Origin: Ignavibacteriales bacterium UBA6490
GTDB taxonomy: Bacteria > Bacteroidota > Ignavibacteria > Ignavibacteriales > Ignavibacteriaceae
DNA length: 5,476 nt
Reading direction: 5' to 3'
Assembly (NCBI GenBank): GCA_002435365.1
Contig: DJMM01000122.1
Coordinates: 16,838 to 22,313 of the forward strand
Below, in pieces: positions 1 through 5,256 of the stretch (the stretch's first letter is position 1; each line of letters begins with the position of its first letter). A model generated the notes under the pieces. That model did no database searches and was not told the DNA's origin. It saw only the letters and a program-made list of their open reading frames with translations. Position numbers and translations under genes: made by a program.

Positions 1-204
1 AAGCATCTCAAGCTGCTGGTAAAATTCATTTGAAACATTTCCCTTACCGGGAGGAGTTTCGTTTTCCATTTGTTTATGAATTTCGTCCTGCGGCATCTGA
101 TCAGTTATTGCCGATTCTCCGTTATCCCGGCTTGTAAAAAATATCAGGAAAATTATCGCAGCAACGGCAAGGGTACCGTATATATAAAGTGGTTTTATTT
201 TCAT
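1..204 (-). CDS. N-terminus of a membrane-anchored periplasmic protein, possibly a TPR protein (3' end outside window)
   Basis: This partial gene gives the first 68 residues. The sequence shows a short basic N-terminus (MKIKPLYIYG), one hydrophobic segment at about residues 8-23 and then a polar, charged stretch (MPQDEIHK at 37-44, TPPGKG at 50-55) leading into what looks like the start of a helix (NEFYQQLEML). This fits a protein held in the inner membrane by an uncleaved anchor with its body in the periplasm. From memory, this layout resembles anchored tetratricopeptide-repeat proteins of Ignavibacteria, but no TPR motif lies inside the window, so that is a guess. The ATG at 204 has a good AGGAG site (positions 210-214 on the minus strand). 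The cytochrome gene upstream ends only 10 bp away, so the two are almost certainly co-transcribed and probably work together. Confidence 0.72.
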   Translation of the reverse strand, partial: MKIKPLYIYGTLAVAAIIFLIFFTSRDNGESAITDQMPQDEIHKQMENETPPGKGNVSNEFYQQLEML

Positions 205-214
205 CTTTTCTCCT

Positions 215-1090
215 TCAGAAAATCCATCTGTAACCAAAAATAATTGTAACAGCTATGTGAATAAACATTATGACAAACATTACAATGGCAAAGGGCAGGT
301 GTAAAATGTGCCAGTACCGGAACAACCTCTGCATTGAATGAAGCAGGCCTATCCTTCTTCTTAGTATGATTTGCTGTTTAACCTTTAAAAGAAGCTCCTT
401 TTTCCGCACCGGGGGAATATTCCCCGAAGACAGGTCTTTTTTTAAGCCGGAAGTAAATCTCCGCAATCTTATTATATCCTGCAATATAATTAATATGCCC
501 ATCAGGGGACTCGCAGTTCTGTATTTCTGCACTGAAGAGAATTCTGAAATCTTCATCAGAAAAGAATTATCCGGTGAATAATCCATTTTAATATTCGCGG
601 AAAGGATTTCATTCTCCTCCTCAAGCTGTTTGATGTCAATTTCCTGGCCCCTTATGGTTCTTGGAATCTGCACGTAGAGAAACCTTCCGATAAAACCGCT
701 CAGCACAACTGCGGTCATACTCCAAAAACTTACAGCTACTATTCCTCCGAACTTAAAAGATGTATGATAAAGTATAAGCAAAGGGCCGGTGGTGCAGAGA
801 AATATGTGAAACTCAAGCCAGTGCCTCAGGTAACCGAGAGTATGGAATTTGCGGATCCTTTTTCTTACCATATATATGGCTACACCCGAAATCATCATCA
901 GTGAACCTATTATTCCGTATCCATGACCGTAGAAACCGCTGGGTTTTAAATCGTTATGCTGGGAATGGAATGGCCGCTCAGCGGTAGTGGTGCTGTAATA
1001 GGAAAAACCATCAACTGAAATGAGCACCGCAGATAAAATACCTATCACAAAAAAAGAGGTTATATATATCTTATGAATAATATCTGTCAT
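215..1090 (-). CDS. five-helix membrane di-heme b-type cytochrome
   Basis: This is a 291-residue integral membrane protein. Helices are visible at about 8-27, 58-75, 91-110, 114-137 and 261-285. Two helices each carry two histidines exactly 14 residues apart: H95 and H109 on helix 3, H264 and H278 on helix 5. H-x13-H on two helices is the ligand pattern of two stacked b hemes in cytochrome bc1 and in ferric reductase/NOX membrane domains. Arginine- and lysine-rich segments (76-90, 141-148) put H95 and H264 near the cytoplasm and H109 and H278 near the periplasm. A charged region of about 120 residues (138-259) separates helices 4 and 5. No flavin, NAD or Fe-S motif is present, so the donor and acceptor must be other proteins. 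The ATG at 1090 directly follows an in-frame TAA, so no upstream start is possible; its ribosome site is weak. It is coupled to the anchored protein downstream. The exact family was not recognised. Confidence 0.82.
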   Translation of the reverse strand: MTDIIHKIYITSFFVIGILSAVLISVDGFSYYSTTTAERPFHSQHNDLKPSGFYGHGYGIIGSLMMISGVAIYMVRKRIRKFHTLGYLRHWLEFHIFLCTTGPLLILYHTSFKFGGIVAVSFWSMTAVVLSGFIGRFLYVQIPRTIRGQEIDIKQLEEENEILSANIKMDYSPDNSFLMKISEFSSVQKYRTASPLMGILIILQDIIRLRRFTSGLKKDLSSGNIPPVRKKELLLKVKQQIILRRRIGLLHSMQRLFRYWHILHLPFAIVMFVIMFIHIAVTIIFGYRWIF

Positions 1091-1178
1091 TTATCTTAAG
1101 AATCGATTGATGCAGTAGGAAATGAAATTGGCTGCAAGCCGGTAAAATTCACAGCGGATGAAATACCGCCTGGTTTCA

Positions 1179-1478
1179 TCAGCCTAATTCATACAATGTT
1201 GAATATTTTGTCGAATTTTCTACGGTAATATCGGAGAGTTTATTAATCAGAATATTCAGTCTTTCATTCTGATCGTCATCAAAAGCCTCAAATGCTTCCC
1301 TGGATGCAAATTCATACATCTCCTGGAAGACATTAGCTTTTCCCTTTACTTCATAAACTTCATATTTTTCCAGACCATCACTCTTCAACAGATTTTTAAA
1401 TTCCCTTATTATATCCAGGTATTCATTTTTCTTTGCTGGATTTATCTCATACTGAATTGAGAAAATAACTTTTGACAT
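1179..1478 (-). CDS. small ferredoxin-fold protein, ABM/dimeric alpha-beta barrel-like
   Basis: This is a complete 99-residue soluble protein without signal peptide or cysteine. It starts with a strand (KVIFSIQYEI, 3-12), continues with a helix (AKKNEYLDIIREFKNLLKSDG), two strands (KYEVYEVKG, NVFQEMYEFAS), a second long helix (REAFEAFDDDQNERLNILINKLSDI) and a last strand (TKYSTLYEL). The beta-alpha-beta-beta-alpha-beta order, size and the phrase FQEMYEFAS followed by an acidic helix are typical of the ABM/DABB ferredoxin-like superfamily, whose members dimerise and whose functions range from small monooxygenases to enzymes with no known substrate. No catalytic or haem-binding residue can be assigned here, so no reaction is proposed. 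The ATG at 1478 has a clear AGGAG site (1484-1488) and the gene starts 23 bp after dapF ends, so it probably shares the dapF transcript. Confidence 0.78.
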   Translation of the reverse strand: MSKVIFSIQYEINPAKKNEYLDIIREFKNLLKSDGLEKYEVYEVKGKANVFQEMYEFASREAFEAFDDDQNERLNILINKLSDITVENSTKYSTLYELG

Positions 1479-1501
1479 TTGTTCTCCTGCATTAAAGCAA
1501 T

Positions 1502-2338
1502 TTAATTTTTATATTCTCCGGTAAAAGTGATTTTCGCCGGTCCGGTTAAGGATACATTTAAGAATTCATCATTTACGAAGCTGAAATCGACTATAAGCTC
1601 CTCCCCGCTTCTTGTAACAAGCTGTACCGGAGATTTAACAAATTTCTCCAGAAAAGAAATTACCGCAGCGGCCACTGAACCCGTTCCGCAGGCGAGAGTC
1701 TCATTTTCAACGCCCCGTTCATAGGTCCTGATATAAAGTTTTTCTCCGCTTAAGGAAACAAAATTTACATTAGCCCCCCCGGGAGCAAATGCCTGGTTAT
1801 ATCTGATATCCCTGCCAATTGAATCAACCGGAAAATCATCAATACTTATTTTTTTTCCGAGATACCCGGTTACTGCATCCGCAAATATTACTGCATGCGG
1901 CGAACCGGTATCGGCAAAAGAGACTTTAATATCCTTGTTATTAAGATTAATTATAAAGTTTCTTTTAATCTTCCCGGGCTTATGCAAATTAAATCTGACC
2001 TGTCCGCTTTTCAGTATCTCACCGGAGTAATAATCTTCCCCGGATATAAAATTCAGCAGATTTTTTTTAGCGATCCCTTCATCGTAAACATATCGCAATG
2101 CACACCTGGCGCCGTTTCCGCATAATGTGCCGGTTGAGCCGTCGGCATTGAAATAATTCATTTTAAAGTCTGAATTTTCCGCGGATGATATATTTATTAC
2201 ACCGTCAGCACCAATCCCGTTTCTGCGGTCGCATAATTTTTTAATAAGAGCCGGATTCAGCGAAGTTACAGGAAAATTCTTAAGTACAATGAAATCATTA
2301 CCTGCACCGCTCATTTTTGTAAAAGAAATCTTTTCCAT
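1502..2338 (-). CDS. dapF: diaminopimelate epimerase
   Basis: DapF interconverts LL- and meso-diaminopimelate in the cytoplasm. It is the penultimate step of lysine synthesis and supplies the peptidoglycan cross-link residue. With the ATG at 2338 the protein has 278 residues, normal for the family. Recognisable family motifs are GAGNDF (11-16), the first catalytic cysteine in GTLCGNGARC (Cys73), SPHAVIF (146-152), NVNF (190-193) and the second catalytic cysteine in ETLACGTGS (Cys217). Both cysteines that act as acid and base are therefore intact. A TTG at 2350 in frame would add four residues (MHRI), but it has no ribosome site and overlaps a promoter-like box; the ATG reproduces the usual short DapF N-terminus. 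An AGGA lies only 2 nt before the ATG, too close for a normal Shine-Dalgarno site. No other lysine-pathway gene is in the window. Confidence 0.96.
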   Translation of the reverse strand: MEKISFTKMSGAGNDFIVLKNFPVTSLNPALIKKLCDRRNGIGADGVINISSAENSDFKMNYFNADGSTGTLCGNGARCALRYVYDEGIAKKNLLNFISGEDYYSGEILKSGQVRFNLHKPGKIKRNFIINLNNKDIKVSFADTGSPHAVIFADAVTGYLGKKISIDDFPVDSIGRDIRYNQAFAPGGANVNFVSLSGEKLYIRTYERGVENETLACGTGSVAAAVISFLEKFVKSPVQLVTRSGEELIVDFSFVNDEFLNVSLTGPAKITFTGEYKN

Positions 2339-2348
2339 TATCCTATGC

Positions 2349-2377
2349 AATTTAGCTGAATACTATATTCATTTCAA
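2349..2377 (-). promoter_or_regulatory. possible dapF promoter with palindromic operator
   Basis: Reading the minus strand, TTGAAA (2377-2372) and TAAATT (2354-2349) are 17 bp apart, a possible -35/-10 pair ending just before the dapF ATG. The spacer is almost filled by a perfect inverted repeat, TGAATA-CTA-TATTCA (plus strand 2357-2371). An alternative -10, TATAGT (2367-2362), lies inside the palindrome but lacks a good -35. A dimeric regulator could bind here. The boxes are weak, and a 6-bp palindrome of this kind is not rare in AT-rich DNA, so this is only a candidate. Confidence 0.3.
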
Positions 2378-2588
2378 TAAAAAACTAGGTTTTTTTAACA
2401 TTTTCGGCATAATCTGATAAAAAAGTCACTAAGCTCAAAAATGGTTAAAATCCTTATAAACTGGTTCGCTTTACAATATAAAATATGCCGAAGTTCTCCG
2501 GATCATAAAAAAATAACCACTCTGCAGGAAATGCCGGTGATTTTCGGGTTTATGTACCAGTTGTATATAATATTCTTCTTATTTGGTA

Positions 2589-2643
2589 TCTGACCTCAGT
2601 CTGACCTTGGTCTGATCTGATTCTAACCCGGTTCTGTTCCCAT
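2589..2643. repeat. array of five 11-bp direct repeats (TCTRAYC + 4 bp)
   Basis: Five consecutive 11-bp units each begin with TCT: TCTGACCTCAG, TCTGACCTTGG, TCTGATCTGAT, TCTAACCCGGT and TCTGTTCCCAT. The first seven bases are conserved (TCTGACC, TCTGACC, TCTGATC, TCTAACC, TCTGTTC) while the last four vary. A 7+4 layout repeated every 11 bp is how PhoB/OmpR-type winged-helix regulators bind in tandem on one DNA face. The sequence is not the E. coli Pho box, so the regulator is unknown. A TATTAT box on the minus strand (about 16 bp beyond the array towards dapF) and TAATAT at 2655-2660 on the plus strand are possible -10 elements. Confidence 0.5.
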
Positions 2644-2801
2644 TTTTCCCGCATTAATATGAGATTGGAAGCAGTCCCGGTTCAGAGAAGGTTAAGATCA
2701 GCTTACCGGTTATATCTTAATAAATTCTAATTTCAGATCAGCAGAAAATATCATATTTGTTTTTTATCATAAATTGGCCTTATCGAAAATAGTCAGTCCA
2801 G

Positions 2802-2909
2802 TCCGGCAGGATAATGTTCCGCAGGCTCGGCAAGGAAAATGCATTCTGTAAACGCTGTTTTATCCCCTTTTATTTAAACATTCATCTTTTCGATTGTGAA
2901 TAATAATAT
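2802..2909 (+). repeat. copy 1 of a possible diverged intergenic element
   Basis: In order, this stretch contains TCCGGCAGG (2802-2810), GGCAAGG (2829-2835), TGCA (2840-2843), GTAAAC (2848-2853), a small hairpin ATTCA/TGAAT with a 12-nt loop (2880-2901) and GAATAATAATAT (2898-2909). The same motifs appear in the same order on the same strand at 5022-5155. The match was found by eye, the spacing differs between copies, and the last motifs are AT-rich, so homology is suspected rather than shown. Confidence 0.3.
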
Positions 2910-2975
2910 TTTTTTATTACCCGCGGCAAAATAAACGAGATTCGGAATATCTACTTCAAAAATGAAAGGCAGAAA

Positions 2976-3845
2976 ATGTTTTATCACAACAACGGCAGAA
3001 AAGCGGGAGCAGAAAACAGATCCTGCGATTGCGGAGATAAAAAATTTACCAATTTTGATTTCCTGCATGAGGGTGATACAGATCCCGCGCTCGGGAAAAA
3101 AATAGAGGTCCTTGTAGAGAATGGTGGTGATTTCATAGTATACCTGGATCCTGAAATGAACATTCAGTATGCAGTGAGTCCAGCTTACAATTCTTTCTCA
3201 CCGTTTTACGGTATGGTTCTGAATAAAGTAGCGGAACTCGAAGGTCTTGCCGACAGATCATTCATGACCGGGAAGCAGATAAAGGAATACCGTTCCATGA
3301 TCGGTGCTGCAATTGCAAGAATGTATGAACATGAAAACGGCGAAGTGATTTTCGGAATTCTGAACAAAGCGGAATATTTCCTTAAGAGCAGGGTTACTGA
3401 AACTGCAAAGATCTGGTATCTGTCATCTGCATCATCGGCAGTAGTGCTTCTGGTTTTTCTCTATTTTATGTTTTTTTCTGTGTTCCTTCATTCCGGAAGC
3501 ATCAGTTTTTTTGCATCCGGTATAATTATGGGAGCTGCGGGGGCATATCTTTCCTTAATAATGAACTCCAAAAAAATAAATGTTAATCCCTCTTCCGGCC
3601 GGACTATACATTTCTTTGAAAGCATAACCAGGCTTTTAATCGGGATGATCGGAGGACTTTTTACATCCCTTGTATTTTACTCCGGTATGCTGAATATCGG
3701 AAACGATGAGAACAGGTTCTTCAATGTCCTTGTTTTTTCGTTTACGGCAGGATTCAGTGAAAGAATGGTTCCTAATCTTATCCACCAGTTTGAAAACAGC
3801 CCTTCTTCCTGCAAGTCCCATGAGAACGGCAGCGGCGGTAAATAA
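2976..3845 (+). CDS. uncharacterised protein with soluble N-terminal half and about four C-terminal membrane helices
   Basis: This 289-residue protein was not recognised with certainty. Residues 1-145 are hydrophilic and include a CDC pair (Cys17, Cys19) near the start and a region that looks like a small alpha/beta domain (KKIEVLVENGGDFIVYLD, 41-58). Hydrophobic helices follow at about 147-171, 176-196, 216-238 and 248-260, then AGFSERMVPNLI (258-269) and a short polar tail. A GFSER-x-VP-x-L sequence after the last helix seems familiar from uncharacterised bacterial membrane proteins, but no function can be given. There is no signal peptide, so the N-terminal half is probably cytoplasmic. 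The ATG at 2976 has AAAGG six bases upstream; another ATG at 2962 lies in a different frame that closes after 47 codons. It ends about 10 bp before the promoter of the next gene, which therefore need not depend on its transcript. Confidence 0.78.
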   Translation: MFYHNNGRKAGAENRSCDCGDKKFTNFDFLHEGDTDPALGKKIEVLVENGGDFIVYLDPEMNIQYAVSPAYNSFSPFYGMVLNKVAELEGLADRSFMTGKQIKEYRSMIGAAIARMYEHENGEVIFGILNKAEYFLKSRVTETAKIWYLSSASSAVVLLVFLYFMFFSVFLHSGSISFFASGIIMGAAGAYLSLIMNSKKINVNPSSGRTIHFFESITRLLIGMIGGLFTSLVFYSGMLNIGNDENRFFNVLVFSFTAGFSERMVPNLIHQFENSPSSCKSHENGSGGK

Positions 3846-3854
3846 AAAAATAAT

Positions 3855-3884
3855 TTGACTTATAGGAACATCTTGTGATATTTT
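3855..3884 (+). promoter_or_regulatory. sigma-70-like promoter of the S9 hydrolase gene
   Basis: TTGACT (3855-3860) and TATTTT (3879-3884) are 18 bp apart, and TGA directly before the -10 box provides an extended -10 TG. Transcription would start near 3891 and leave a leader of about 22 nt before the ATG at 3913. This is the clearest promoter in the window and suggests that the hydrolase is expressed independently of the membrane protein gene in front of it. Confidence 0.5.
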
Positions 3885-3912
3885 ATTATCTGATTTTATT
3901 TTATGGTGGAAC

Positions 3913-4986
3913 ATGAAAATTATTCACACACTGATAATCCTGCTTATTCCTTCTTTATTACTTGCCCAGGAGGAGCTTAAAAAAGACATTGAGAGTTTGA
4001 AAAAGTATAATAAAAATCTTGAGCACCGTCTTGATGTTCTGGAGAAGTCGATAGATGATGTCTTATGGTTTCAAAGGGCAGGCGATCTTGCTTTTATTGA
4101 CAAGATATTCATGACCGGACCACCGAAATGGAAAGAAAAAAATCCTGACGGTCAGGGTGCGGGAAATCCTGTCAAAATATGGTCCTACGTATTCATACCG
4201 AAAAATATTGACATCAATAAGAAGTACCCGTTAATAGTTTTTCCGCACGGGGGAGTGCACAGCAACTTTTCCACTTATTACACTCATATAATAAGGGAGC
4301 TTATGCTGCAGCAGTACATTGTTGTCGCAGCAGAGTACCGGGGCAGCACCGGTTACGGCAAAGGCATGTATGAAACTATAGATTACGGCGGACTGGAGAC
4401 AGAAGATGTATATGCCAGCAGAAAGTATATGACCGAAAATTATGACTTTGTTGACGGCAGCAGGGTCGGCATAATCGGCTGGAGCCACGGCGGACTTATT
4501 ACATTAATGAATATTTTTGATCACCCGGATGACTTTAAAGTTGCTTTCGCAGGCGTACCCGTAAGCGATCTTATTGCCAGGATGGGTTATAAAGATGATG
4601 AATACCGTGACCTGTATTCCGCTGATTACCACATCGGTAAGACTGCGGAAGAAAATGTGAAGGAATACAGGAAAAGGTCGCCGGTCTGGAATGCTGAAAA
4701 ACTTCAGACTCCCCTGCTGATTCATACAAATACAAATGATGAGGATGTAAATGTTCTCGAAGTTGAAGCTTTAATAAAGGCATTAAAGGCAGCAGATAAA
4801 AAATTTGAATACGAGATCTTTGAAAATCTTCCCGGGGGTCATTCATTCGACAGAATGGATACCGGTACAGCTCTGCAGATTAGGTTAAAAATATATAAAT
4901 TTCTTGCGAAATACCTGGATCCTCCGAAACCTTTTAACTCAGTATCGGAGATAAGAGAGAAGATCTATGCTCCTTCGGCAAAATAG
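3913..4986 (+). CDS. secreted S9-family (prolyl oligopeptidase-like) serine hydrolase with N-terminal coiled coil
   Basis: This 357-residue protein begins with a signal peptide (MKIIHTLIILLIPSLLLA, probable cleavage before Gln19; no lipobox cysteine), so it acts outside the cytoplasm. Residues 22-50 form a regular coiled coil. An alpha/beta-hydrolase domain follows from about 85: oxyanion-hole HGG (112-114), the S9-typical EYRGSTGYG (141-149), the nucleophile Ser191 in GWSHGG, a candidate Asp276 (three before Val279 in the HTNTNDEDV loop, one residue longer than the usual HGxxDxxV) and His310 in PGGHSF. The triad therefore looks complete. Full S9 enzymes carry a large N-terminal beta-propeller that limits substrate size; here there is only the coiled coil and a linker. 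It could be a dipeptidyl/oligopeptidase-like peptidase or an esterase, and the substrate cannot be told from sequence. The ATG has only a close GGTGGA as ribosome site. The gene has its own promoter. Confidence 0.88.
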   Translation: MKIIHTLIILLIPSLLLAQEELKKDIESLKKYNKNLEHRLDVLEKSIDDVLWFQRAGDLAFIDKIFMTGPPKWKEKNPDGQGAGNPVKIWSYVFIPKNIDINKKYPLIVFPHGGVHSNFSTYYTHIIRELMLQQYIVVAAEYRGSTGYGKGMYETIDYGGLETEDVYASRKYMTENYDFVDGSRVGIIGWSHGGLITLMNIFDHPDDFKVAFAGVPVSDLIARMGYKDDEYRDLYSADYHIGKTAEENVKEYRKRSPVWNAEKLQTPLLIHTNTNDEDVNVLEVEALIKALKAADKKFEYEIFENLPGGHSFDRMDTGTALQIRLKIYKFLAKYLDPPKPFNSVSEIREKIYAPSAK

Positions 4987-5021
4987 AAGAATAATAATAA
5001 GGCGATCAGGTTAAGGAAAAT

Positions 5022-5155
5022 TCCGGTAGGCCATCTCACCGATCGTCTGGTAAACAGCCGATGGCAAGGCTTTTGCAAGTAAACAGACTATTTTTGTTTT
5101 GAAGGATCAATTTATTCAGGCTCCCGGTACTACCTGAAAGTTCGAATAATAGTAT
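5022..5155 (+). repeat. copy 2 of a possible diverged intergenic element
   Basis: Motifs in order are TCCGGTAGG (5022-5030), GGCAAGG (5063-5069), TGCA (5074-5077), GTAAAC (5079-5084, with another GTAAACAG at 5050-5057), the TTCAGG/CCTGAA hairpin (5115-5138, 12-nt loop) and GAATAATAGTAT (5144-5155). The partner at 2802-2909 has the same series with shorter spacing between the first two motifs. This is a by-eye match and could still be chance in part. Confidence 0.3.
5030..5100 (+). terminator. terminator-like or pseudoknot-forming structure downstream of the S9 hydrolase gene
   Basis: GTCTG (5045-5049) can pair with CAGAC (5084-5088), which is followed by TATTTTTGTTTT, so transcription from the hydrolase gene could end here. 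GCCATC (5030-5035) can also pair perfectly with GATGGC (5060-5065). The two helices interleave, so they would form either a pseudoknot or two alternative folds. The first stem is short with a long loop, which makes it a poor simple terminator. Confidence 0.3.
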
Positions 5156-5204
5156 GGATATTCAGCAGCAGGACCGGCCATTTAAATCCTTAATATGAGG
5201 TTCC

Positions 5205-5234
5205 AAAAAAAAGCCCCGTATTGAACGGGGCTTT
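5205..5234 (-). terminator. strong intrinsic terminator of the right-hand minus-strand gene
   Basis: AAAGCCCCG (5210-5218) and CGGGGCTTT (5226-5234) form a perfect 9-bp stem with a 7-nt loop. On the minus strand the stem runs into eight T residues, 22 bp after the stop codon of the gene entering from the right. On the plus strand only three T follow, so it would be weaker as a stop for plus-strand transcripts. Confidence 0.9.
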
Positions 5235-5256
5235 GTAATATTAACAGGGATATCAT

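Larger units (their letters stand above)
2351..2975. other. long intergenic region between divergent genes
   Basis: This 625-bp gap separates dapF (leftward) from the membrane protein gene (rightward). No convincing gene was found. The longest open stretch noticed is a 50-codon frame at 2441-2593 on the plus strand, without a ribosome site. The region holds the palindrome at 2357-2371, an 11-bp direct-repeat array (2589-2643), two copies of AGATCAGC 40 bp apart (2695 and 2735), an AGTC/AGTCC run at 2791-2804, and a motif series at 2802-2909 that recurs at 5022-5155. It is longer than a simple divergent promoter region needs to be. Confidence 0.7.
4987..5256. other. intergenic region between convergent genes
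   Basis: These 270 bp hold no convincing gene. The left half has overlapping inverted repeats (5030-5088) followed by a T-rich run, the middle has a perfect hairpin TTCAGG/CCTGAA with a 12-nt loop (5115-5138), and the right end has a strong terminator (5205-5234). Motifs at 5022-5155 match the order seen at 2802-2909. Confidence 0.6.

Noticed and set aside
366..581. Open frame of 71 codons on the plus strand inside the cytochrome gene
   Set aside because: It is antisense to a well-supported membrane protein gene, has no ribosome site and no recognisable protein features. The same applies to the plus-strand frames at 1527-1724 and 1895-2125 and the minus-strand frames at 2874-3068, 3636-3914, 4231-4488, 4504-4725 and 4571-4846.
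1157..1180. Inverted repeat GATGAAA/TTTCATC with a 10-nt loop at the end of the ABM-like gene
   Set aside because: It has only two GC pairs and no T-tract follows in the direction of transcription, so it is not a convincing terminator.
2348..2350. TTG start for dapF, giving 282 residues
   Set aside because: There is no ribosome site before it, and the ATG at 2338 gives the usual DapF N-terminus.
2403..2492. 9-bp inverted repeat TTCGGCATA (2403-2411) and TATGCCGAA (2484-2492)
   Set aside because: The arms are 72 nt apart and a pair of this length is expected about once by chance in a region of this size.
2695..2742. Direct repeat AGATCAGC at 2695 and 2735 as an operator pair
   Set aside because: Two 8-base copies with no symmetry and no adjacent promoter boxes are too weak to call.
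2962..3105. ATG at 2962 opening a 47-codon frame that overlaps the start of the membrane protein gene
   Set aside because: It lies in another frame, has no ribosome site of its own, and the ATG at 2976 has a properly spaced AAAGG. A frameshift at the start of the real gene is not needed to explain the sequence.
4987..5200. Riboswitch for a plus-strand gene
   Set aside because: No plus-strand gene follows in the window, and no consensus core of a riboswitch known to me (TPP, SAM, cobalamin, c-di-GMP, FMN) could be matched.
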